NCBI GenBank assembly: GCA_019113675.1
Contig: DXHA01000078.1
Coordinates: 1 to 47,606, forward strand
DNA length: 47,606 nt
Direction of reading: 5' to 3'
DNA from: Candidatus Yaniella excrementigallinarum
GTDB lineage: Bacteria; Actinomycetota; Actinomycetes; Actinomycetales; Micrococcaceae
Made by a program: the position numbers and the translations under genes. The notes beneath the pieces were generated by a model. The model saw nothing but the letters and a program-made list of their open reading frames with translations. It was not told the DNA's origin and searched no databases. The first letter of the stretch is position 1. The number at the start of each line of letters is the position of its first letter. This document shows positions 1 to 7,224 of this stretch, piece after piece.

Positions 1-93
1 GGCAGTGTGTGGTGCGCCCCGTTACTCTTCGGTTCAGCGCCGGATCGTTTTAGACTTGGTGGCGCATTGAACCAGCATCAGCCGGAGGGAAAC

Positions 94-1113
94 ATGGACT
101 TTCAGCACCCAATCGTTGCCGCACCAATGGCCGGTGGCCCTTCGACCCCCGAATTAGCGGCGGCCGTGGCATCGACCGGTGCCCTTGGATTTTTGGCGGG
201 TGGCAATAAGACGGCGGCGCTTATCGCCCAACAGTATCGCTCGGTTGCGGATACCGGCAATATCGGGGTGAACCTATTTGTGCCCGATGTTGCCAATACC
301 GCAGTAGACCAGGCCCAATCGCGTAAGCAGCGCACCGAAAAGCTCACAGCATACCGGCAAAAGCTCTTGCCACTGGCCGCCCAGCTTGATGTTGAAATCC
401 CAAGCGTTGAACAAGCCGGTGAATCGGTCACCGACGACTGGGATGCCAAACTTGGGGTGGCCGGCCAATGGCCCATCGTATCCTTCACCTTCGGGCTACC
501 GGCCCCGGAAGTTTTTGACCGGCTGCATGCATCCGGTACTCAGGTGGGCGTAACGGTAACAACAGTGGCTGAAGCCAGCACCGCGGCGGCGCGCGGCGCC
601 GATTTTCTAGTAGTTCAAGGCCCAGAGGCCGGCGGGCACCGCTCAGTACACGATCCATTGGCCAATCCGGAAGATACACCGCTGCTCCAGCTGCTGGAAA
701 ACATTACCGTTGACGCCCCAGTCATTGCTGCCGGTGGGATTATGACGCCGGACGACGTTGAAACCGTGCTGAACCACGGTGCTGTTGCCGCAGCAGTTGG
801 TACAGCACTTTTACTCACCGATGAGGCCGGCAGTAACCCCCTACACCGGTACATGCTGCAACATGATCGATCGGGTACCACCGCGCTGACCCGTGCCTTT
901 TCGGGCCGGGTTTCACGCTCGCTGGTCAATGACTTACTTGCACTAGACGCGCCGGCCGCCTACCCGGAAGTCAACGCACTGACCAGTCCGATCAAACGCG
1001 CCGCCATTGAAGCCCGTGACCCACGTTTTACCCACCTATTTGCCGGCACCGGCTATCTTCAAGCACGCACCGGCCCGGCCGCCGATATTGTGCAGTGGCT
1101 GGCGGGTCGTTAG
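94..1113 (+). CDS. Nitronate monooxygenase (2-nitropropane dioxygenase family)
   Basis: FMN-dependent TIM-barrel enzyme expected to oxidise alkyl nitronates in the cytoplasm. The 339-residue protein opens with the family's barrel start (HPIVAAPMAGG) and has the flavin-site segment VQGPEAGGHR at about residues 174-183, with the His that usually acts as catalytic base. The phosphate-binding strand AAGGI follows near residue 214. I chose ATG 94 because GGAGGGA lies directly upstream; the frame is open back to the window start but that extension has no homology-like content. The stop overlaps a GTG of the downstream histidine kinase, so the two may be co-transcribed, although no functional link is evident. 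The family is recognised confidently; the physiological substrate is not known. Confidence 0.87.
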   Translation: MDFQHPIVAAPMAGGPSTPELAAAVASTGALGFLAGGNKTAALIAQQYRSVADTGNIGVNLFVPDVANTAVDQAQSRKQRTEKLTAYRQKLLPLAAQLDVEIPSVEQAGESVTDDWDAKLGVAGQWPIVSFTFGLPAPEVFDRLHASGTQVGVTVTTVAEASTAAARGADFLVVQGPEAGGHRSVHDPLANPEDTPLLQLLENITVDAPVIAAGGIMTPDDVETVLNHGAVAAAVGTALLLTDEAGSNPLHRYMLQHDRSGTTALTRAFSGRVSRSLVNDLLALDAPAAYPEVNALTSPIKRAAIEARDPRFTHLFAGTGYLQARTGPAADIVQWLAGR

Positions 1114-2369
1114 TGAAAGTCTTTGAACGAGCAACCCGGTTTTGGCACCAGCATCCGCGCATCACCGACGGGCTCATTATTGTACCGTTATTAGGGCTGA
1201 CCCTGCTGCTCTCGGTGGACTCCCTGACGGTAACCTCCTTCCCCGTTATCGTCCGCCATTGGCCGCAATGGGTGCTGCAGACCGTGATAATCACTATCCT
1301 CGTGTTGCACATGGCGCCATGGATTTTCCGGCGCACCAACCCGGTGGCTTCGGCAGCCGTCGTCGTCGTTGGTTCCCTGGTGCATTTATTCCTTGGCCCG
1401 GATATGGTGCCATCGATGATTATGGTGGTGCTCACCGTCCAGAATCTGGCGCATTTGGCCCCCATGTGGGCCTCAGTTTCTGGCTTCATTACTGCCCTGG
1501 TTGGGGCATTACTCTTTGCCGCCAAAATGGCTGCGGTGCCACATTTTTGGGCCGGTACTTACAGTCAGGGTGAACTATATGAAGGACCGGGGCTGAAATA
1601 TGCGCTGCCCATCAGCATCCCGGTCATCGCCCTGGTCGTGTTGTTCTGGGCGATTGGCAATGTGCAACGCACCCGGCGCATCCGCTTGGAAACCCTACAA
1701 ACCCGCGCCGAACAACTGCGCGTTGAAGCCCGGCAAGAACGCGAACTGGCCGCCGCCGATGAGCGCAATCGCATCGCTAGAGAGCTACACGATATTGTTG
1801 CCCACTCGTTGCAGGTGGTGATTTCGCAGGCGGATGGCGGACGATACGCGGCCAAGACCAACCCGGATATCGCCTCGAATACCTTAGAGACCATCGCCGA
1901 TACCGGCCGCGAGGCGCTCCAGCAGATGCGGCGACTGCTCGGGGTACTCCGCGATACCGACGCTGTCGAAACTATACCGCAGCCCGGTCTAGCCGATCTG
2001 CCCCAACTGATCGCCACCGTGCAACTATCCGGTTTGAATGTGACCCTGCACGAATCCGGCGAAACCGGGCGCCACATAGCCGAGGGTGCCGAACTGGTGT
2101 TGTATCGCATCGTCCAGGAGGCCCTGACAAACGTGTCCCGGCATGCGGGCAATAACGCCAGCGCAACGGTCACACTAACCTGGCGCGATACCGGTGTATC
2201 GGTGACCGTTGACGACGACGGCCAGGGCACCACCGAAACGGATCACGCCGGGCAGGGTCTGGTGGGCATGCGAGAACGCACCGCACTATATGATGGGTCA
2301 TTTTCCGCCGGGCCCAAAGCCTCCGGCGGGTTCCGAGTACACGCGCATTTACCCTATGAGAATGGATAA
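1113..2369 (+). CDS. Sensor histidine kinase, NarL/DesK-type (HisKA_3)
   Basis: Membrane sensor kinase of a two-component system. Several hydrophobic segments fill residues ~15-190, followed by a short coiled-coil and the HisKA_3 phosphoacceptor motif (RELHDIVAHSLQ, His near residue 226). The C-terminal HATPase domain shows the N box (EALTNVSRHA) and G boxes (DDDGQG, GQGLVGMRER). The start is ambiguous: GTG 1113 shares a base with the stop of the preceding gene, and GTG 1095 in the same frame would add six residues. The response regulator follows immediately, so these two form one pair. The signal sensed cannot be told from the sequence; paralogous kinases of this architecture often sense the cell envelope or antibiotics, which fits the ABC exporter 4 kb downstream only loosely. 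Confidence 0.88.
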   Translation: MKVFERATRFWHQHPRITDGLIIVPLLGLTLLLSVDSLTVTSFPVIVRHWPQWVLQTVIITILVLHMAPWIFRRTNPVASAAVVVVGSLVHLFLGPDMVPSMIMVVLTVQNLAHLAPMWASVSGFITALVGALLFAAKMAAVPHFWAGTYSQGELYEGPGLKYALPISIPVIALVVLFWAIGNVQRTRRIRLETLQTRAEQLRVEARQERELAAADERNRIARELHDIVAHSLQVVISQADGGRYAAKTNPDIASNTLETIADTGREALQQMRRLLGVLRDTDAVETIPQPGLADLPQLIATVQLSGLNVTLHESGETGRHIAEGAELVLYRIVQEALTNVSRHAGNNASATVTLTWRDTGVSVTVDDDGQGTTETDHAGQGLVGMRERTALYDGSFSAGPKASGGFRVHAHLPYENG

Positions 2370-2370
2370 C

Positions 2371-3033
2371 ATGACAATCAAAGTGGCTATCGTTGACGAC
2401 CAGCAGCTCATCCGATCCGGACTGTCCATGCTGATCAATTCGCGCGAGGATCTTACGGTCACCGGCGAGGCCTCCGACGGGCAGCAGGCTGTGAACTCGG
2501 CGCATATCCGCTCCGCCGACGTCGTCCTGATGGATGTTCGCATGCCGATCATGGATGGCATTGCTGCAACCAAGGCCCTGCTAGAGCACAACCCCGGAAT
2601 CAAAATCATTATGCTCACTACCTTTGATTTAGACCAGTACGCACTGGATGCCATCGACGCCGGGGCCAGCGGGTTTTTGCTCAAGGATGCCCCGCCCGAA
2701 CAATTATTAACCGCTATCGATTCGGTCTATCACGGAGACGCCGTGATCGCGCCGTCCACTACCAAACGCCTGCTGGAACACTTGGTGACCCCCAAACGTG
2801 CCACGCCGTCAGCGGAAAATGATGGCGATCTGGCGGCGCTGGCCACCCTAACCGCCCGCGAGCGCGAAGTGCTTGAAGCCATGGCGGCCGGACTGTCTAA
2901 CGCCGAAATTGCCGCCAAACTCTTCGTTTCGGCCACCACGGTGAAAACCCATGTGGGCAAAGTGCTCACCAAATTGGGGGCGCGGGATCGGGTGCAAGCC
3001 GTCGTGTTCGCCTACCGCACCGGAATTGTGTAG
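2371..3033 (+). CDS. NarL/FixJ-family response regulator
   Basis: DNA-binding partner of the preceding kinase, 220 residues. The receiver domain occupies residues 1-120: acidic pair DD at 9-10, phosphoacceptor Asp55 in LMDVRMP, and the Lys of LLKDAPP near 105. A LuxR-type helix-turn-helix follows (LTAREREVL, then SNAEIAAKLFVSATTVKTH). I chose ATG 2371 because the conserved beta-strand (KVAIVDDQ) begins at once; in-frame ATGs at 2356 and 2362 overlap the kinase's end and would add up to five residues. It lies one base after the kinase stop, so translation is probably coupled. Confidence 0.9.
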   Translation: MTIKVAIVDDQQLIRSGLSMLINSREDLTVTGEASDGQQAVNSAHIRSADVVLMDVRMPIMDGIAATKALLEHNPGIKIIMLTTFDLDQYALDAIDAGASGFLLKDAPPEQLLTAIDSVYHGDAVIAPSTTKRLLEHLVTPKRATPSAENDGDLAALATLTAREREVLEAMAAGLSNAEIAAKLFVSATTVKTHVGKVLTKLGARDRVQAVVFAYRTGIV

Positions 3034-3052
3034 TGCTGCGGCCCGGACGATA

Positions 3053-3307
3053 ATGGCGGGTATGGAACCACGCAGAGGCTTGAGCGAAAAAGATTTGGCA
3101 AACCCACGCCGTGCAAAACCCGCCACGGTAGGCATGACACTGTTACTGATAATCGGTGGTCTAGTGATGGGCTCATCGTTGGCGATTAACTTTTTCACCG
3201 GCTATTTTTCATTACCCACATTTGTGGTTGGTATCGTACTGATCGCCATCGCCGTGGTGTATTTAGTGTTCAATGCGTTCAAAGACGACGCCGAAACAGC
3301 GCCATAA
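3053..3307 (+). CDS. Small two-TM membrane protein
   Basis: An 84-residue protein with a basic, hydrophilic N-terminus (~25 residues) followed by two hydrophobic segments at about 27-47 and 54-76 and an acidic tail. It starts 20 bases after the response regulator, so it may belong to the same transcript. ATG 3053 or ATG 3062 could start it; neither has a clear Shine-Dalgarno. I do not recognise a named family. Actinobacterial genomes carry many such short membrane proteins next to regulators, so it could be an accessory to the sensor kinase, but this is only positional inference. Confidence 0.55.
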   Translation: MAGMEPRRGLSEKDLANPRRAKPATVGMTLLLIIGGLVMGSSLAINFFTGYFSLPTFVVGIVLIAIAVVYLVFNAFKDDAETAP

Positions 3308-3338
3308 TCCAAACAATACCTGATACGCTCCTTGCCGC

Positions 3339-3372
3339 TTAGACCGCAGCCAAACCTGTTAGACCGCAGCCA
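3339..3372. repeat. Two copies of a 14-bp direct repeat at the 3' end of the lactate permease gene
   Basis: TTAGACCGCAGCCA occurs at 3339-3352 and again at 3359-3372, 20 bp apart. The second copy contains the stop codon and last codons of the permease; the first is downstream of it. It looks like a small tandem duplication of the gene's end. Confidence 0.8.
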
Positions 3373-4810
3373 GCCCTGGCAGCAGAAAATACGCCAGAAT
3401 CCCCCAGCACATAGCGGTTACCGCCAGTACCGGAATCGTAACGGCCAGCAACCGGCCGCGAGTCACATGTGGTCCCTCGTCCTGCATCGACGGGCCCACG
3501 GCCAACTGATAGGCCAATTCAATACGCGCCGGCGAAGCGATTGTACCCCAACACCCGGCCGCGTTATTCAAGGCCATCGACCATTGCGGGTGAATATCCA
3601 ATTGCGTACCAACGGCAACCTGGGTGGGACCAAACATCGCGTTGGTGCCGGTTCCGGAAGCAGTCATATACCCGCCTAATGCCCCGATGACGGGCATCAA
3701 AAAGATATACCCGTCGCCTAAATCGGCCAGTGATTGGGCTAGTGTTTCGGCGATATGGCCGCCCTGCATAACGACGCCGAAACAAATATACAACGCGGTA
3801 GGCACCCCGGTGTTCAACCATAAACGCCAGGCATCCGGGGCTAGACCTGGAGTGGGACGCCGATACTGCGCCAAGGCCACTCCCACGCCGGTGAATGCGT
3901 AAAGTGCCGGGCTAGAAATCACTTCGGATAACCAACCGATTGGTAGCATGCCGGCCAGTAATTGTCCGGCAATGGTGCCCACCACCAACACCGCATACGG
4001 GATAATGGATCCGCCGGGACCGGGCCGCAGCTTACCTTTCCGCGTTACCAACAACCATCCCAGTGACACCAGCGCTGAAGCCACCGCACCGGCCACCGGG
4101 GTGCCAAGCAGCACGTTGGAGCTGAACACCAATACGGCCAATACCAGCCCGGACAATGCCCCGATACCCAGATAGCCCAGCCGTTTCGCACCGGTAACTT
4201 TTGCCGCTCTGGCGGCCACAAATGCGGCAACGGCACCGGAAATAATAAATGCCGGGAAGTTGGCGACGGCAGAGGCGATGCCCATACCAGTCAAACTCTG
4301 GCCTGCCAGTTCAGCGCCCAATAGGGTGCCGGGCCCCATCGAACCCCACGGCCCAATAGCGATGCCCATCAGGGTAATCAACGCGGCATGATAGGCGTTG
4401 AAGCCGAAGGCCAGGGTCAATGGCAACCCGATAATTAGTGACACACCGAAACCGGTTACCGCTTCCATAAACGGCACCACACCGTTGGCCATTAACAGGG
4501 CCGAGCCCAGTGAGGCGCCCCCGGCAGCCAGCCAGTCAGCCAACTGTTTTTGCGCCCCGGTACGATCCATGGTCCGCGCTAGCGTGACACCGCCGCCAAT
4601 GATGGCCAGCACTTTCAGCATCGTCACCAACGAGTCACCCACCGTACCGACCAGTTCATCCACGTTCGCATCCAGAACGCCCAGTCCAACGGCGATAGCG
4701 GTCGCAACCCCGGCAACCGGTGGCACCCATGCGGGCAGTCGCGTTAGTAGCAGCCCAATCACCACGACAACGGGTACGGCAGCCAGCACCACGGACACGA
4801 AAACACTCAC
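3359..4810 (-). CDS. L-lactate permease family transporter (LctP)
   Basis: Polytopic inner-membrane protein of 483 residues, close to the usual LctP length though shorter than the ~530-550 residue versions. The family signature is visible near residue 110 (NGVVPFMEAVTGFGVSLIIG), followed by the small-residue-rich GIAIGPWGSMGPGTLLG segment. About 12-13 hydrophobic segments can be counted. Known members import L-lactate or glycolate with protons. The annotated start is GTG 4810, very close to GGAAGG; the GTG four codons later (4798) has better spacing and is a possible alternative. It is divergently transcribed from the YeeE-TusA gene across a 187-bp spacer. No lactate dehydrogenase genes adjoin it, so the substrate is inferred from the family only. 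Confidence 0.85.
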   Translation of the reverse strand: MSVFVSVVLAAVPVVVVIGLLLTRLPAWVPPVAGVATAIAVGLGVLDANVDELVGTVGDSLVTMLKVLAIIGGGVTLARTMDRTGAQKQLADWLAAGGASLGSALLMANGVVPFMEAVTGFGVSLIIGLPLTLAFGFNAYHAALITLMGIAIGPWGSMGPGTLLGAELAGQSLTGMGIASAVANFPAFIISGAVAAFVAARAAKVTGAKRLGYLGIGALSGLVLAVLVFSSNVLLGTPVAGAVASALVSLGWLLVTRKGKLRPGPGGSIIPYAVLVVGTIAGQLLAGMLPIGWLSEVISSPALYAFTGVGVALAQYRRPTPGLAPDAWRLWLNTGVPTALYICFGVVMQGGHIAETLAQSLADLGDGYIFLMPVIGALGGYMTASGTGTNAMFGPTQVAVGTQLDIHPQWSMALNNAAGCWGTIASPARIELAYQLAVGPSMQDEGPHVTRGRLLAVTIPVLAVTAMCWGILAYFLLPGLAAV

Positions 4811-4997
4811 CTTCCACCAACGGGGTCAGCCCACTATCATACGCCTGCACCTGCGGCACGTGAATGACAAGAAACGGCCCATGAACCAGGTTTTATGACG
4901 TTTAGTTAAGATTTTTGTCGAAACTTTTGGCGCGATTTTTGCCCCCTCCTAGGCTTTTAGCAACTCAAATCCCGTGGTCACCGAAAGGCAGGTACCC
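4811..4997. promoter_or_regulatory. Divergent promoter region, lactate permease / YeeE-TusA
   Basis: 187-bp spacer between divergent genes. It includes an AT-rich stretch (about 4895-4940) and the GAAAGGCAGG ribosome-binding site before ATG 4998. No convincing operator or paired -35/-10 was identified. Confidence 0.4.
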
Positions 4998-6407
4998 ATG
5001 ATTCTTACCGGTTTAGTAGTCGGTGCCGTACTGGGCGTTGTGATGCAGCGCGGCAGATTTTGCGTCACCGGCATGATTCGTGACATTTTCATGCAGCGCT
5101 CCTGGCGCACATTTGTTGCGCTGCTTATCGTCATCTCTATCCACGCGGTCGGGCTTGCCGCGCTGACCTCCACCGGCGTCATTTCCCCGGAATACAGTAC
5201 GTTTGCACCCGGCGCCGTCGTCGTCGGTGGTTTTCTGTTCGGGTTGGGCATTATCTTGGCCGGTGGTTGTGCTTCTGGCACCTGGTACCGCTCCGCCGAG
5301 GGCCTGGTGGGTTCCTGGATCGCGCTGGCAATGTACGCACTGTCGGCTGCAATGATGAAAACCGGGGCGCTGGCCGGCTTCAACGACTGGATGAAATCCT
5401 GGGACACCGGCCTGACCACGCTACCCGAGGCATTTGGTATCTCGGCTTGGTGGTTCGCCATTGCAATCAGTGTGCTCACCATCATTCTGGTACGCCATTT
5501 TCAGGCTCAGAACGCCAAAGCGCCGCAAGTGGCACGACTAGGCAACCGGCCGGCGTGGAAACGTCCGTTGTCGCTGTATACCGCGGGCGCACTGGTGGGG
5601 CTGCTGGGCGTAATTGCTTGGCCACTATCGGCAGCCAGCGGACGCAATAGCGGTCTGGGCATTACCACCCCAACGGCCAATACGCTGCAATACTCGGTCA
5701 CCGGCGAAAATAGCTACATCGACTGGGGTGTCATGCTTGTGTTGGGCCTGCTGGTTGGCGCGTTCATTGCCGCCAAAGTTACCGGTGAGTTCCGCATTCG
5801 GGTGCCCGATGCCACCACGGCAGTACGCTCCGTGGCCGGCGGTATGCTCATGGGTGTCGGCGCGTCACTGGCCGGTGGTTGCACGGTGGGCAACGGCATG
5901 GTGGAAACCAGTCTGTTTAGTTTTCAGGGTTGGGTTGCCCTAGTATTCATCGCCGTTGGTATTGGCGTCGGAGCTAAATTCTGGCTCAAACCCGCAAAAC
6001 CCGCAAAAACCACCCAAGCTACCAACCGCACTAGTGCCCCCGCCACTCCGGGCAATCCTGCTGCAAGCTTTGTCGGAGTACAGGCGGTCAATATGCCCAG
6101 TCTCGATACGACGACGGCCCGCGATCTTGGTGATGGCTATTTCGCGTTAGATTCACTGGGCGCGGTGTGCCCCTTCCCGCTACTTGAGGCGAAGGACGCC
6201 ATAGCCGAATTAGCCCCCGGACAACACTTGGTCATCGACTTTGATTGCACCCAAGGCACCGAGACCATCCCGCAATGGGCCGTAGACGACGGCCACGAGG
6301 TCACCGATTTTCACGAAACCGGTGAGGCCTCCTGGCAAATCACCATCCAGAAGGGCGAACCCGTCAAAACGTCGTCGGCACGATCGTCGTCATCAATCTC
6401 ATCCTGA
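4998..6407 (+). CDS. YeeE/YedE-family sulfur transporter fused to a TusA domain
   Basis: A 469-residue fusion. Residues 1-~335 are a polytopic YeeE/YedE (TsuA-like) permease with the family's conserved cysteines in RGRFCVTG (Cys22), GGCASGTWYR and GGCTVGNG. After a Pro/Ala/Thr-rich linker, residues ~379-455 form a TusA/SirA-like domain with the sulfur-carrying Cys-Pro motif (VCPFPLLEAK, Cys near 391). TsuA-type proteins import thiosulfate and pass sulfur to a separate TusA-like protein (TsuB); here both are one polypeptide. The start is set by GAAAGGCAGG upstream of ATG 4998. The C-terminal Ser-rich tail is not part of the domain. Substrate (thiosulfate or another sulfur species) is inferred from the family. 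The window contains other sulfur-linked genes, but none beside it. Confidence 0.85.
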   Translation: MILTGLVVGAVLGVVMQRGRFCVTGMIRDIFMQRSWRTFVALLIVISIHAVGLAALTSTGVISPEYSTFAPGAVVVGGFLFGLGIILAGGCASGTWYRSAEGLVGSWIALAMYALSAAMMKTGALAGFNDWMKSWDTGLTTLPEAFGISAWWFAIAISVLTIILVRHFQAQNAKAPQVARLGNRPAWKRPLSLYTAGALVGLLGVIAWPLSAASGRNSGLGITTPTANTLQYSVTGENSYIDWGVMLVLGLLVGAFIAAKVTGEFRIRVPDATTAVRSVAGGMLMGVGASLAGGCTVGNGMVETSLFSFQGWVALVFIAVGIGVGAKFWLKPAKPAKTTQATNRTSAPATPGNPAASFVGVQAVNMPSLDTTTARDLGDGYFALDSLGAVCPFPLLEAKDAIAELAPGQHLVIDFDCTQGTETIPQWAVDDGHEVTDFHETGEASWQITIQKGEPVKTSSARSSSSISS

Positions 6408-6448
6408 AGAACGAGATTTTTTCCTAATAGATCGTACCGCTTGCGGAT

Positions 6449-6481
6449 GTTTCCAGGGTTGTCAGCGGGCACCCTGGAAAC
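6449..6481 (+). promoter_or_regulatory. Perfect 11-bp inverted repeat abutting the start codon of the ABC ATPase
   Basis: GTTTCCAGGGT (6449-6459) and ACCCTGGAAAC (6471-6481) are exact inverted copies around an 11-nt loop, and the ATG follows at 6482 with no gap. The only Shine-Dalgarno-like bases (TGGAAA) lie within the downstream arm. It could be a repressor operator near a leaderless or short-leader start, or an RNA hairpin that hides the ribosome-binding site. Confidence 0.65.
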
Positions 6482-7222
6482 ATGACGATTAATACGCAAC
6501 CGGCTGCCGTAGCAGCCCAAAGCATAACCAAAACATTCGGCGCCGCCGATACGAAAGTCGCAGCACTCAATGAGGTTTCTGTGGCGTTTCGGCCCGGCGA
6601 CTTCACCGCCATTATGGGGCCATCAGGGTCCGGCAAGTCTACGCTTATGCACTGCCTGGCCGGCCTCGATACGGTCGATTCGGGCCAGGTGGCCGTCAAT
6701 TCCACGGTGATCACCGGCATGAGCGATCGTGAATTGACGGTGCTACGACGCAGCCACATCGGGTTCATTTTCCAGGCGTTCAACCTGGTGCCAACTTTGA
6801 ATGCGCGCGAAAATATTGTGCTTCCGCTGGATTTGGCCGGCAAAAAAGTCGATCAGGACTGGTTCAATCAGATCGTTAAGACGCTGGGCCTAACCGAACG
6901 GTTGACCCATAAGCCCCACCAGCTTTCAGGTGGGCAACAACAACGTGTCGCCGTGGCACGTGCACTGTTGACCCGCCCCGCCGTCGTCTTTGCCGATGAA
7001 CCCACGGGCGCACTGGATTCAACCACCGGCGCCGAGGTGTTGGAACTGTTGGCTACCAGCGCCCGCGAGATGGGTCAGACCATCATCATGGTCACCCACG
7101 ATCCGCATGCCGCCAGCTACGCCGATAAGGTCATTTTGCTCAAAGACGGCGCAATCGAGGGTGAACTCGACAACCCAACGGCTGACGCAGTACTGGCCGC
7201 CCTGGCGGAGTTGGGTGAATAA
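6482..7222 (+). CDS. ABC transporter ATP-binding protein (MacB/LolD-type)
   Basis: Cytoplasmic ATPase of 246 residues with all motifs: Walker A GPSGSGKST (46-54), Q-loop in GFIFQAFNL, signature LSGGQQQR, Walker B VVFADEP and the switch His in MVTHD. This subfamily powers exporters and extractors with FtsX-like permeases, and the gene directly after it encodes such a permease two bases downstream. The start codon immediately follows a perfect inverted repeat (6449-6481), suggesting tight control. The likely role is export of a drug, peptide or lipid, or envelope maintenance; the substrate is unknown. Confidence 0.9.
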   Translation: MTINTQPAAVAAQSITKTFGAADTKVAALNEVSVAFRPGDFTAIMGPSGSGKSTLMHCLAGLDTVDSGQVAVNSTVITGMSDRELTVLRRSHIGFIFQAFNLVPTLNARENIVLPLDLAGKKVDQDWFNQIVKTLGLTERLTHKPHQLSGGQQQRVAVARALLTRPAVVFADEPTGALDSTTGAEVLELLATSAREMGQTIIMVTHDPHAASYADKVILLKDGAIEGELDNPTADAVLAALAELGE

Positions 7223-7224
7223 CC

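Noticed and set aside
102-488. Long reading frame opposite the nitronate monooxygenase gene
   Set aside because: Antisense shadow of a strongly coding gene; composition is Ser/Thr/Ala-biased as expected of a complementary frame.
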